Shown: piece by piece, positions 30,628 to 39,832 of the stretch | Layout of the letters: the number at the start of each line of letters is the position of its first letter | How positions within the stretch are numbered: the first letter of the stretch is position 1 | Assembly: GCA_002786025.1 (NCBI GenBank) | Contig: NHNW01000009.1 | Coordinates: 254,376-318,375 of the forward strand | Length of the DNA: 64,000 nt | Source of the DNA: Zasmidium citrigriseum | Lineage: Eukaryota > Ascomycota > Dothideomycetes > Mycosphaerellales > Mycosphaerellaceae | Reading direction: 5' to 3' | Notes under the pieces: model-generated | The model's input: the letters and a program-made list of their open reading frames with translations, nothing else | What the model was told of the DNA's origin: nothing | Database searches by the model: none | Position numbers and translations under genes: made by a program

Positions 30628-31212
30628 ATGAAGGCCACCACCATCACCGCCCTCCTCGGCCTCAGCCTGAGCGTCTCGGCTGCCCCCAGCCTCAAGAAGC
30701 GTCTCAACCACCCCGACATCCCCAAGAGCCAGGCCGCCGTCGTGCAGCAAGTCGACGCCGACACAGCCTCGACCGAGCCTATCGTCTCCGTCTGGATTGA
30801 GCCCCCACAAGTCAACCAGACCTCCGACAACGTCGTCGAGATCTTCGTCACCGGCCCACTCGTCGACCCCAAGAACGTCACCAGCGCCAACATGCGTGAC
30901 TGGGCCGTCGCTGTCCTCGAGCTCTCCGAGCAGGTCAGCGAGGCCGCTCCTTCTTCCGACTCGGAGCCTCAGGTGACTGTCTGGGCTGAGGGCGCCGTCA
31001 ACGGCACCGCGACTCCTGAGAGCACGGCAGTCGATGTCTTCATCACCCGCCCAACGACCGATGGTAGCGAGGTCACCACTGGCGACCTCCGCGAGATTGC
31101 CGTTGGCATTCTCAAGCTGGCCAAGGCGGCTGAGGCTGGTGAGGCTCCACGTCCTGGCCCATACGTTCCAGGCTGGCAAGCCAGCCGCTTCGGCGGTCTT
31201 ACTGGCCTTTGA
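30628..31212 (+). CDS. Small secreted Cys-free protein built of two internal repeats
   Basis: A 194-residue intronless ORF. Residues 1-19 form a signal peptide (cleavage near SVSA/AP), followed by a dibasic KKR at 23-25 that could be a Kex2 site. The mature part contains two related blocks, about 53-106 and 116-170. Each follows V-S/T-V-W-x-E, then V-E/D-I/V-F-V/I-T-x-P, then V-T-x-x-D/N-M/L-R-x-x-A-V-x-V/I-L-E/K-L. Three sequons (NQT, NVT, NGT) are present and there is no Cys. The tail is Pro/Gly-rich (PRPGPYVPGWQ). This architecture fits a fungal secreted protein or effector candidate; the function is unknown. A 359-codon antisense ORF overlaps it and is a shadow. Confidence 0.8.
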   Translation: MKATTITALLGLSLSVSAAPSLKKRLNHPDIPKSQAAVVQQVDADTASTEPIVSVWIEPPQVNQTSDNVVEIFVTGPLVDPKNVTSANMRDWAVAVLELSEQVSEAAPSSDSEPQVTVWAEGAVNGTATPESTAVDVFITRPTTDGSEVTTGDLREIAVGILKLAKAAEAGEAPRPGPYVPGWQASRFGGLTGL

Positions 31213-31658
31213 TGGAAGTTGCCAAGGTGAGTCTTGAATCTTCACGGTCGCTCTTGCAGCCTACTGACGGATCTAGAGTCCAAGATTCGATATAGGAAAT
31301 CGAAAGGGAAACTCTCATGAAGCGCATGAATGCGACTGGGATCAGCGTTGTTCTTTTCTGCGATGGAAATGTAGAATCTGATGTACGAGTACATGTAAAT
31401 TAGCATCGATATTGTTCAACAGAATAGTACCACCCACGGCCGTGATGATCAGTAGCAAGCTTCATAACTAAGAAACGCTTTGGCTGAAGTGTCGGCGGTT
31501 AATGTGGAGTATCTGGGAGATTCCAAATATGATTACTGTCGTAATATGTACATTCGTCAGAGGTCGTGCTTGGTCATATCGATCCATTGATTAGCATGAG
31601 GGCCTGTCTCATGCACTTCTTTTCTACCAGCCAAATCGTCGTCCTTGGTGATGGCTAA
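31213..31658. other. Intergenic, 446 bp
   Basis: AT-richer spacer between the 3' ends of two convergent genes. No feature was recognised. Confidence 0.4.
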
Positions 31659-32219
31659 TCAGGCCACGAAGTTGATCGAGGCGGCAGCCATGAGGCCCGC
31701 AACCAGAGTAAAGACTGCTCCCGCTGCAAGGCGATGGCCTGAGGAGGGCGATGAAGTTGTCGCTGCGGCAGAGCCAGTTGGAGACCCGCTGGATGAATCA
31801 TCGTTGGAGGACGAGGATGATGGGGAGGAGTCCGAGTTCGATGTACTCGTTGCCGCAGCATCGCTGCCACTGGACATGGATGCTGATCCAGTCGTCTCGC
31901 TCGCGTCTGAACTCATAGCCGTCATGGTGACACCGGCCAGATAGCCAGCGGGAGGTTTGCCTTGGGACACGTAGTAGGTGTTGCCATCGTCCAGAGTGGT
32001 TTGTTGAGCGTTTGCAGCAGAACTGGTCAAGAGGTAATCGGCGCTTCCTTGGTTGTAGCCAACCCAGTTCGTTTGGCCGTTGTATAGGACCTGGCCCACG
32101 AGGGTGTACTGGGTAGTAATGGTGCTGCCTGCGGTGCTCTGGACGAAGCTGCGGGTGACGGGGATCATGGCGCCAGCGGAGTAGCCGGACGCTGAGGCCC
32201 CGGCCATGGAGGACGTCAT
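31659..32219 (-). CDS. Ser/Thr-rich protein with C-terminal GPI-like signal; 5' exon probably missing
   Basis: The ORF of 186 residues begins MTSSMAGASASGY and has no signal peptide. A splice acceptor-like CTGGCAG sits immediately before the ATG, so a first exon carrying a secretion signal probably lies upstream, between 32,220 and 32,600, but I could not place it. After a folded-looking first 100 residues (TTQYTLVGQVLYNGQTNWVGYNQG is the central stretch, cited in parts: TTQYTLVGQV and NWVGYNQGSADYLL), a 60-residue Ser/Thr/Asp linker follows. It ends with the hydrophobic segment AAGAVFTLVAGLMAAASINF. This is the usual plan of a GPI-anchored cell-wall protein. No family is recognised. Confidence 0.6.
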   Translation of the reverse strand: MTSSMAGASASGYSAGAMIPVTRSFVQSTAGSTITTQYTLVGQVLYNGQTNWVGYNQGSADYLLTSSAANAQQTTLDDGNTYYVSQGKPPAGYLAGVTMTAMSSDASETTGSASMSSGSDAAATSTSNSDSSPSSSSSNDDSSSGSPTGSAAATTSSPSSGHRLAAGAVFTLVAGLMAAASINFVA

Positions 32220-32698
32220 GCTGCCAGGAAGATAGTCTGGTCAATGGATGTCTGTGAAGAGCTGGAAGGCCTCTTGTTGCCGATGCTGATGGATGGATTG
32301 AACGGCGCGCATGATGGCAAGGGCGAGACGCGTCCCTTTGTAGCACACAACGTCGCTGGCGCTATTGGAACTCTCACGGCTGGGCGCCGCGGGTAATTTG
32401 CCAACCGTTGCGAAGGAATGTCTTGTTGCCGGAATCGTCAGGGGTCACGTGTCCTGCCTGAATCGTCTCATGTTGGCGCTGCCGCAATGCATGTGAGTGA
32501 ATCTTTTCTCTCTCTCACACGGCAGAGTTGAAGCACCTTCGCCTCTGCTGTTTTAACCCGCGTCTTGCCGAGAAAGTGCGTCCCAATGGCTGATTATGTC
32601 ATCCAGAGGCAATCGGACTTCGTGTCCGACGTCGCTCTTTCATTGAAGAGCCAACAATCACCAACTGATCCGCATACCGATCCAACCAACACAACACC
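32220..32698. other. Divergent intergenic region
   Basis: It contains the promoter of the pyrroline-5-carboxylate reductase gene and probably the unplaced first exon of the Ser/Thr-rich gene. A CTTTTCTCTCTCTCAC tract near 32,504 is promoter-like. Confidence 0.4.
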
Positions 32699-33598
32699 AT
32701 GGCGCCTGATCTCTTCTCCCAAAAGATCTCCTTCATAGGCATGTATCTCACATCAATCCTGCATGGCATATGCTGACCCACCCCAGGAGGCGGCAACATG
32801 GCCGCCGCCATCATCTCAGGCCTCCTTGCCAAAAACTTCGACAAGAACAGCATCATGGTCTCCGAGCCCTGGGATGTCAACCGCAAGAAGATGGCCGACC
32901 TGGGCGTGCGTACCACCACCGACAACGCCGAGGCTGCCTCGACCGCCGATATCATCATTTTGTCCATCAAGCCACAGGTTGCCAAGACCGTGTGCCAGGA
33001 GCTGGCTTCGAAGGCCTTTTCTTCTTCTCTCCCGCTTTTGGTCTCCATCGCCGCGGGTATCACTGCTGCCAGTCTCAAGGAGTGGTGCACCACGAAGAGT
33101 GGCTCGAGTCCGCCCATTGTCCGAGTCATGCCCAACACTCCTGCGTTGCTTGGCGAGGGTGCGAGTGGTGTGTTCGCTGGAAGCGATGTCACGTCCACGC
33201 AGAAGGAGCAAGTCAGTGCGCTGCTTCAGAGTGTGAGCCGTGCCATCGAGTGGGTGGACAAGGAGTCGCTCCTGGATGTCGTGACTGGACTGTCCGGCTC
33301 CGGTCCGGCATACTTCTTCGCCATGGTAGAGCATCTCGTTGCGAGTGCCACCAGGCTGGGTCTGTCGGAGGAGCAGGCTACACGGCTGGCGACGCAGACG
33401 TGCCTCGGCGCGGGCAAGATGATGGTCGATGGATCCGATCCACCAGCACAGCTGCGGAAGAATGTCACGAGTCCGAACGGAACCACCCAAGCCGGCTTGG
33501 AGAGCTTCGAGGCATCTGGGTTCGCCGAGATCGTGGACAAGGCCGTGAAGGCTGCTACTGATCGAGGTGCGGAGCTTGGCCGTACGCTCGGTTCGTAG
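32699..33598 (+). CDS. PRO3: Pyrroline-5-carboxylate reductase (ProC/Pro3)
   Basis: It catalyses the last step of proline synthesis, NAD(P)H-dependent reduction of pyrroline-5-carboxylate. Two exons (32699-32738 and 32787-33598) give 283 residues, the normal length. The 48-bp intron begins with GC, not GT (ATAG/GCATGT), has a TGCTGAC branch site and ends CAG. Only this join restores the dinucleotide-binding motif FIGGGNMAAAI. Further family features are LSIKPQ, RVMPNTP and the C-terminal signature VVTGLSGSGPAYFFAMVE around residues 172-190. The catalytic-domain tail ends SFEASGFAEIVDKAV. Cytosolic. The gene is convergent with the DUF1479 gene, with 157 bp between stops. Confidence 0.96.
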
Positions 33599-33755
33599 TA
33601 GTGGGATTAGATTCAAAAGTTATGAATACGACTTGATGACGCTTCATTATCCCCCTTCTATCTTCATTCATGTATTGCCCCAAACACGAAACGCTTCTGT
33701 GACTATATGCTAACAAGCACATAGTACGTCTCTCCACGGATCACGATCTAACTTG

Positions 33756-35168
33756 TTACTTGCATGCGAGCCCAAAGCCCATCGCTCGACGACCTTCCTC
33801 ACTCAAGATCCCCTTCTCGCCCACAAAGCCGTCCAGCTTTGTTTCGCTGGTACATTGATTATGCTGGAAGTCCTTCGGTGGCACTCCCTCCAGAAAGTCT
33901 TGGAGCTGCTGCTTGATGTACTTCTTGTTCTGCTCAGTCGATGGCGTTGCAGCAATGTACGCCACCGATGCCTCATTCATCCCATTATGCTCGACTTCCA
34001 CAGCATGCGCCATATCAGCATGCCACCAAATGGTATCTCCAGGCTCCATCTTGGGAATCGAGACCATGCATTCTTTCAAGCGCAGGTGAGGATGAGAAGA
34101 CGGACTGAGAAGCTGGCTGTCGTCTTTCCAGGTGCCCGGGAACCAAGGCGTTTCGGCATCGAATGACCATTTAGAAGCGTCCAGGATGTCTTTTGGATCC
34201 GATGGCTCTTTGAAGAAGGGCCGAAGGAGAACGTATGCTATGCTCCACTTTACATTCGGGTAGAGCATGAGGCTGCCTTCCCCCGGGGCTGCGGGCGAAA
34301 AAGCGGTCCAGCCTTGGAATGAGCGGAAGACGGTGGAGTGTGCAGTGCCAGGGAAAGCGGCCTGGTCGGCATTTTGTCGTACGGAAAGGTCGTAATTGTC
34401 CAGTTTCTCGGGATGACCGGAGAAAACATCCGCGTACACTGACTGGTAAGTGGGATCGGTCCATCTGGCGAGACTGCCGGCGTCAACGTGTGGGCCCAAG
34501 CCGTAAAATGGCACACCCGGAGGCCTGATCCTCACACCGTCGGCATAAGACAGCGGCTCGCAGGTAGACTCTTCGGCGTTGTGCCACCAGCTGTTCAGAA
34601 TACGGCTCAGGTTCAGCACATTTGGGTGAGATCGAGCGGCCATTTGCGATGGAGACTAACGACAACAAGTCAGCCTTTCTGAATCCACTCAATCCCTCAT
34701 CAGACTTACAAAGTACAGATTCAAGATGAAAGGCGTCTCATCTGGCCAGCCTGCGGAAAGTATCAGAACTGCTTTGAGCGTATAGACAGATGACAACTCA
34801 CCTTTAATCGCAGCCCGATTCTTCGCAACATACTCCTTCAAATCCTGGAACCACCCATCCGCCTGCTTCCTCGGCACCACGCCTTTAACTTTGAAGCAGC
34901 CAACATCCATCAACCTCTGCTTCTCGGCAGGAGAAATGCTCAGAAACTCTTCATACTCGATCTCCGGGATGTAGTCCGTCCCTGCCTTGGAGATCTCTTG
35001 GGTTAGGCTTTCCAGCTCCTTGCAAGTCTTGATCCAGCTCTGCGTTAGCGCTTCCTGTCCGTACTTGTCGATAATGGCCTTCTTGTAGCCGACGAGATCG
35101 TCGCCCTTCTCGGAGTCCGCGAAAGAAAACTCTGGCCAGTTTGGCCTGGAGGAAAGTTGTCCTGGCAT
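33756..35168 (-). CDS. DUF1479 family protein (putative Fe(II)/2-oxoglutarate-type oxygenase)
   Basis: Exons 35168-34802, 34750-34710 (41 nt) and 33756-34655 give 435 residues, typical for DUF1479. Introns are 51 and 54 bp with GTGAGT and GTAAGT donors. The conserved core includes VRIRPPGVPFYGLGPHVDAGSL, cited here as GLGPHVDAGS (HxD type), YADVFSGHPE, and WWHADMAHAVE near residue 345. These provide the H-x-D..H set expected of a cupin-fold iron oxygenase. The activity has not been defined in fungi as far as I know, so the reaction is inferred. The start at 35168 (MPGQLSSRPNWPEF) is the first ATG giving the family N-terminus. It sits head to head with a sugar-porter gene, hinting at co-regulation. 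Confidence 0.85.
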
Positions 35169-35909
35169 TCTCAAATGATGCAAGATTTGATGGGCCGCCC
35201 GGAATGAGGTTGAGATATCGAAGACTCGCTTTCTATAAGAGATCAGGAAAGTGGGGAGAAGTGCGTCCAGAGCTGCTATCAAGGTGTGCTATCGGCTCCA
35301 ATGTTGCCCGTCGGCCAACGCTTTGTGCAGCTGCATTTCGGATAAGCATTTGCGAGCTCTGGCCATTGAGATAATTTGAATTACTCTCTGTACTCTCGAT
35401 ATTCCGACCGAAGTGGAAGATACCTACAGTATCTCTCAACTTTCTTGAGAAGGCTTGAGGTTGTGACAAGCGCTCTAATGGCTTAGAGTCGCGTGCTCTC
35501 GCGGAGAGAGCTGGTCTGCCAGGCCGAGCGGCAGAAGGAAGAAACTTCAGGCTATCAGAGAGCATCCATCGAAATACCACTTGCCCGGGGATAGGCGACG
35601 TGGTCCCCTGTGACGGTGGGAGCAATCAAGAGGGCGGAGACACCAGATAAGATGTTCCCAGCAGTCCCAGTGAGATAGTAGGTGGCAATGAATACAAAAG
35701 GCATATCGTCGATAGGACCGGAACTTTTCGTTTGTGTCTTTGATCTCCTCGCAGCAAAGCCACAATGTTGCAACATCCAACGTTCCCGGCATGGACACCG
35801 AGAAGATCCTCGACCGTTCGAACACTCCTGATCGTGACTTCCATAGTGACGTCCACAGTACGAGAAGAGCAGCTCCATTGTGTAATCGCATCGCTGATCG
35901 TTTCCGTAG
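35169..35909. other. Divergent intergenic region containing module A
   Basis: This 740-bp region lies between the DUF1479 start and the first recognisable exon of the sugar porter. It contains module A (separate entry) and open frames on the - strand near 35,555-35,730 that read as hydrophobic residues but match no known protein. The porter's missing first exon should lie here but was not found. Confidence 0.4.
35411..35541 (-). repeat. Module A: conserved ~130-bp element, paired with 42,196-42,326
   Basis: This stretch aligns without any gap (constant offset of 6,785 bp) to module B, at roughly 65-70% identity by eye. Shared words include AAGTGGAAGATACCT, the near-palindrome TTTCTYGAGAAG, CGCGTGCTCTCG and GGAGA. 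Read on the - strand, both copies encode a similar peptide: GR.A.S.RARD, then FSRK, then GIFHF.R..E, 27 of 53 positions identical. Copy A also has the inverted repeats CTCTAA-TGGC-TTAGAG and CTCTC-GCG-GAGAG. It could be a regulatory module or a decayed mobile or coding sequence. Confidence 0.7.
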
Positions 35910-37583
35910 ACTCTAGGATATGATGGCAGCATGATGAAGTGAGTGCAACGTGAAGGACACATACCAGAATGATAATTGACGACAAATGCCTGAAGCGGCC
36001 TGAACATCCTCCCATCCTACACAGACTACTTCACCCTGACGACGACCACTACAGCCTTGAACACAGCCAGCGTCTATGCCGGCGGCTGTCTCTCCTTGTT
36101 GTACGGGAAGGTCCCGGATTGGATTGGCCGAAAGTGGGCACTGTTCTACGGCGCAGTCCTGACAATTATCGGTGTCATCATTCAAGCTGCCGCTCAGAAC
36201 ATCGGCATGTTCGTCTTTGGCCGGTTCCTAATCGGATTCGGTACCGGTGCTACAGCTATCGCCGTACCAGTCTAGTAAGTCGTGGACTCGAGTTCGTTGA
36301 ATGTCTCTAACGGTCTTTGTCAGCCTCGCTGAAACACTTCCTGTCAAGTATCGAGCATGGGGCCTGGGTCTTATCTATGATGCTTGGTACATTGGTGAGC
36401 AAACAAGAGTCCATTCCGCATCATTGAAGTCAATCCTAATAGCTGTAGGCGGCTTGATTGCGTCTGGAACGACGTACGGAACAGCAAAGTTACAATCGAC
36501 GTGGGCATGGCGACTTCCGTCCCTCCTGCAAGGATTCTTCAGCCTGCTATGCATCATCATGCTGTTCCTCACACCAGAGAGTCCCCGCTGGCTACAGAGT
36601 GAAGGGAGGACGGAGGAGGCGCTCGTGGCCTTGGCCCAGACACACTCCAATGGTGTCGTCGCAGATCCGGCCGTTCAATTCCACTTGCGCGAGATCGTGA
36701 AGACCTTGGAGTTTGAGCGAGGGAACAAGCCGCTTGCTGTGAAGGCCGTCGTTGTCGATGCGAGCAGTCGCAGACGTGTTTTCCTGGCTGGCACGGTTGC
36801 TCTGTTCAGCATGCTGTCGGGCAATAACATCATCTCCTATTACTTAGGGACTATGCTCGATCAAGCTGGGATCACTGACTCGACCACACAGCTCGAGATC
36901 AATGTCATCCTGAACGCATGGTGTCTATGTGTTGCCTTCGCGGGCACTTGTGAGTAATGAACCATCTCCGTTCAAGAGGTATATCTACTGACTCCACGAT
37001 TGTAGTACTCTGCGACAGGATCGGCCGCAAGTCGCTCGCGATGCTGTCTACGCTTCTCTGTGCCATCATGATCTTTGTCGTCGGTGCACTTACCAAAGTA
37101 TACGGCACGTCAGCTTACCACCCTGGTATCTACGGGACAGTAGCATCAATTTTCCTGTTCCAAGGATCCTACAGTGTCGGGTGGACGCCACTGTCGGTGC
37201 TATATCCGCCAGAAGTCCTCAATTTCTCGATAAGGAGCGTCGGGATGGGCATCTACACATTCCTGGCTAATGGAGCCGGACTAATGGTGACATTTGCGTT
37301 TCCATACGCACTGGATCGCATAGGCTGGAAGACGTATATGATCAACGGCGCTTGGGATTTCGTACAGCTGGCCGTGGTCCTCTGGACGTGGGTGGAGACA
37401 AAGGGCCGGACGCTGGAGGAGATCGACGAGAGCCTGGATGGCAAAAAGGTCCAAGTGATGCACGGTGTTGACCCTGGGAGCCTTGAGGAGAGCGCTGGCG
37501 ATGGCGGCGAATGGGCAAATGGTCAGGACGAGAGGAAGAAGAAGTCGGAGGCCAAGGTCGCCGAGGTCACTCCCCTGGACTGA
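35910..37583 (+). CDS. MFS sugar porter, lactose-permease-like, N-terminus missing
   Basis: A five-exon model, 35910-35938, 35996-36274, 36324-36394, 36449-36949 and 37006-37583, gives 485 residues. Family hallmarks are GYDGSMMNG at the first junction, a GRKWALFYG loop motif, GRFLIGFGTGA, YLAETLP, PESPRWLQ, LCDRIGRKSLAM, and ETKGRTLEEID at the end of the last helix. About 50 residues, including the first membrane helix, are missing. Immediately before 35910 there is an acceptor-like CCGTAG, but no upstream exon with a hydrophobic helix could be found, so the gene may be broken. One intron uses an AAG acceptor (35939-35995). The substrate, a sugar or related polyol, is inferred. Confidence 0.75.
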
Positions 37584-38235
37584 ACGCAATGTCGTCCTGA
37601 GATCCGTGCGGGGTGGCGACTTCTCTTCAGTTCGCCTTCGTGAAATCATCTTGACAATCTTGCCAACATCGATAATGAGAAGAATGACGCAAATGGCCGT
37701 CTACGAGGTTCTTACATACCATCTAGAGCATCAGGTCAATGCCTCTCCGCCGTCGGCGACAATGACTACCTTCGTAGCTCAGACGCTCCAACCTCGTCCC
37801 ATTTGCAAATGAGCTGACGAGTCTTGCAGCCCATGTCTCCGAAACGTAGATGATCTCGAGGCCCCAGAGCACTGTTTAATTGTCTCTGCATCAGCAAAAA
37901 TGGGTTGTTGCGCGGAAATGCCTCAACCGAATCTCAAACTCGACCCCAAGTGGGCTGGTACCAGCGCCAGTTGAGAGCATCACCGCCGCAACGTCGTCAT
38001 GGCCACATTCCCACAGACAACATCATTTCAAAGCGCCAGACAATGTCTTCTCTCAAACTTCTACGCCATCCGAAGGCATACGAAGACTGTGGACACCTGA
38101 GTTAGTACAAGCCTTCTTGGTGAGTGCTTGTCTTATAGCTAACGCAGGCCCCTGTCTTTTCCTTGCTCTACTCGTGCTTTGCAGAATGCTTTCCATTCGC
38201 CTTGTTCATCACTATTGCCTTGCACAGTGCTTTAC
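37584..38235. other. Intergenic, about 650 bp
   Basis: 3' flank of the sugar porter and promoter of the PsiD-like gene. Nothing definite was recognised. Confidence 0.4.
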
Positions 38236-39681
38236 ATGATGAGGTCCACCTTGACAGCGACCATACTTTGCCTATGCTCAATCAGTCGAACGCTTGGGGC
38301 GCCATCTCTGTCCTCATGCTCTGAACGAGCAGACCTGCTCACAAGCCGATCGATTGGCAACTGGCTTCCAAAGGATAGGGTTGCTTTACAACGATGGGTC
38401 GCCGACAAGACGGACGAAGCTCGTGCAGCACACAACGGAACCTTGAGCCCTGTGCTCCAGGAGTTCTCTGAAGTCATCCACAGGCATCCAGAGCTCGAAC
38501 GAATGGGCAACACTATGTTCAAGGAAGTTCCAAACAAGGCGCCCTACAACGAGACGCCCAGTGGTAATCCTTCTCTTCATACTTTCGACGAGTTCCTCGT
38601 CGTCTTGGACCACATCATCAAACATGGACCTGAGTTCTCCAATAAGAAGACTCCACCCACAGCTCCTAGCGTGATTGGCTTCCCCATCAATGCCATCTTG
38701 GACTGGCCAATGGGCACAATCTCTGGCTATGACTTCTTCCTATCCCCAATCGTCAACGCCCAGCTCCACAACGTCCTCACGCACTGGTCAAAGTACCTGG
38801 CTTCTCCCGCATCACAGACAGTTCTCGATGGCTGGCTAAGCCAAACTGGAAGATCAGTCATTGCCAAGAGTGCCAACGATGGCAAGTCGAACTACACGTT
38901 CGAGCAGCTCTTCGCCTGTCCAAACGTGTCAGCACCCTATCTCGGGTTCAAGACGTGGGATGAGTACTTCGTCCGTCGCTTCAACGAGGGAATACGACCG
39001 ACGGGAGCACCCGACAACGGTCCTCCAGATCCTCGATATAACGACCCAACACTCGTGATCGACAACGCTTGCGAGTCTGCGCCTCTCCAGGTCAAGAAGA
39101 ATGTGAGCTTCTACGACAACTTCTATCTCAAGGAGCAGCCATATTCGCTGGTGAATATGCTCAACTTCGCCCCTGAAGCAAAGCAGTTCGTCGGAGGCAC
39201 TGTCTACCAAGCATATCTGAGCGCTTTGTCGTATCATCGATGGCATGCTCCAGTCAGTGGCAAAGTTGTGAAGATCGAACAAGTTCCCGGAACGTACTAC
39301 AGCGAGAATATCTTCTACGGTCTCGCAGGCAATAAAACGGATCCGGATCCTGGAGCGCCTGATTTCTCGCAGCCTTACATCAGTGCTGTGGCAACCAGAG
39401 CGATAGTCTACATTCAGGCGAAGAATCCGAAGATTGGGATGATGTCAATCGTTTTTATCGGGATGGCGGAGGTGTCGAGCTGCGAGTTCACTGTTAACGA
39501 AGGCGACGAAATCACCAAAGGGCAGGAAATCGGCATGTTCCACTACGGAGGAAGTTCACACTGCATGGTATTTCAACCAGGCGTGGATCTGCAGTTCCTG
39601 GATCCTCCACCATGGAACACAGCAGATGTGGACACGGAAAAGACCTTCGAGGTCAGGAGCGCTCTGGCTGTGGTGTCATGA
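38236..39681 (+). CDS. Secreted PsiD-like phosphatidylserine decarboxylase-family protein
   Basis: An intronless ORF of 481 residues. The N-terminus is a signal peptide (MRSTLTATILCLCSISRTLGA). The N-terminal half (NWLPKDRVALQRWVADK..VIHRHPELERMGNTMF, cited in parts) has the layout of the PsiD-like N-terminal domain found in fungal tryptophan decarboxylase relatives. The C-terminal half is a phosphatidylserine decarboxylase domain: a His in YHRWHAPVSGKV, and the self-cleavage motif as GGSSH at about 438-441, in place of the classical LGST. There the Ser would become the pyruvoyl group. Secretion would be unusual for this enzyme family. The substrate, an amino acid or a phospholipid, cannot be decided. 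Its neighbours are two transporters and an oxygenase-like gene. Confidence 0.85.
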   Translation: MMRSTLTATILCLCSISRTLGAPSLSSCSERADLLTSRSIGNWLPKDRVALQRWVADKTDEARAAHNGTLSPVLQEFSEVIHRHPELERMGNTMFKEVPNKAPYNETPSGNPSLHTFDEFLVVLDHIIKHGPEFSNKKTPPTAPSVIGFPINAILDWPMGTISGYDFFLSPIVNAQLHNVLTHWSKYLASPASQTVLDGWLSQTGRSVIAKSANDGKSNYTFEQLFACPNVSAPYLGFKTWDEYFVRRFNEGIRPTGAPDNGPPDPRYNDPTLVIDNACESAPLQVKKNVSFYDNFYLKEQPYSLVNMLNFAPEAKQFVGGTVYQAYLSALSYHRWHAPVSGKVVKIEQVPGTYYSENIFYGLAGNKTDPDPGAPDFSQPYISAVATRAIVYIQAKNPKIGMMSIVFIGMAEVSSCEFTVNEGDEITKGQEIGMFHYGGSSHCMVFQPGVDLQFLDPPPWNTADVDTEKTFEVRSALAVVS

Positions 39682-39832
39682 GAATCCCTCTGAGGAAGAT
39701 TGCTCAAAAAGTCATACTCGGTGCGTCTGAGGGTGAAGAGGAGTGGTACTCAAATCGATAAAAGCGTTCTTCATGGTTGACTGTCCAATGCAGCGTGATC
39801 TGTCGTTCTCTCAAGCCACAGTCAGCGTCCCC

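Noticed and set aside
30166..31245. 359-codon ORF on the - strand
   Set aside because: It is the antisense of the small secreted protein gene, which has a signal peptide, a TATA box and an internal repeat on the + strand. The antisense product is Gly/Asp/Leu-rich without features.
35555..36015. Hydrophobic - strand ORFs near the sugar porter
   Set aside because: Three overlapping frames of similar length, none with a start plus a recognisable transporter motif. The + strand exons explain the right part.
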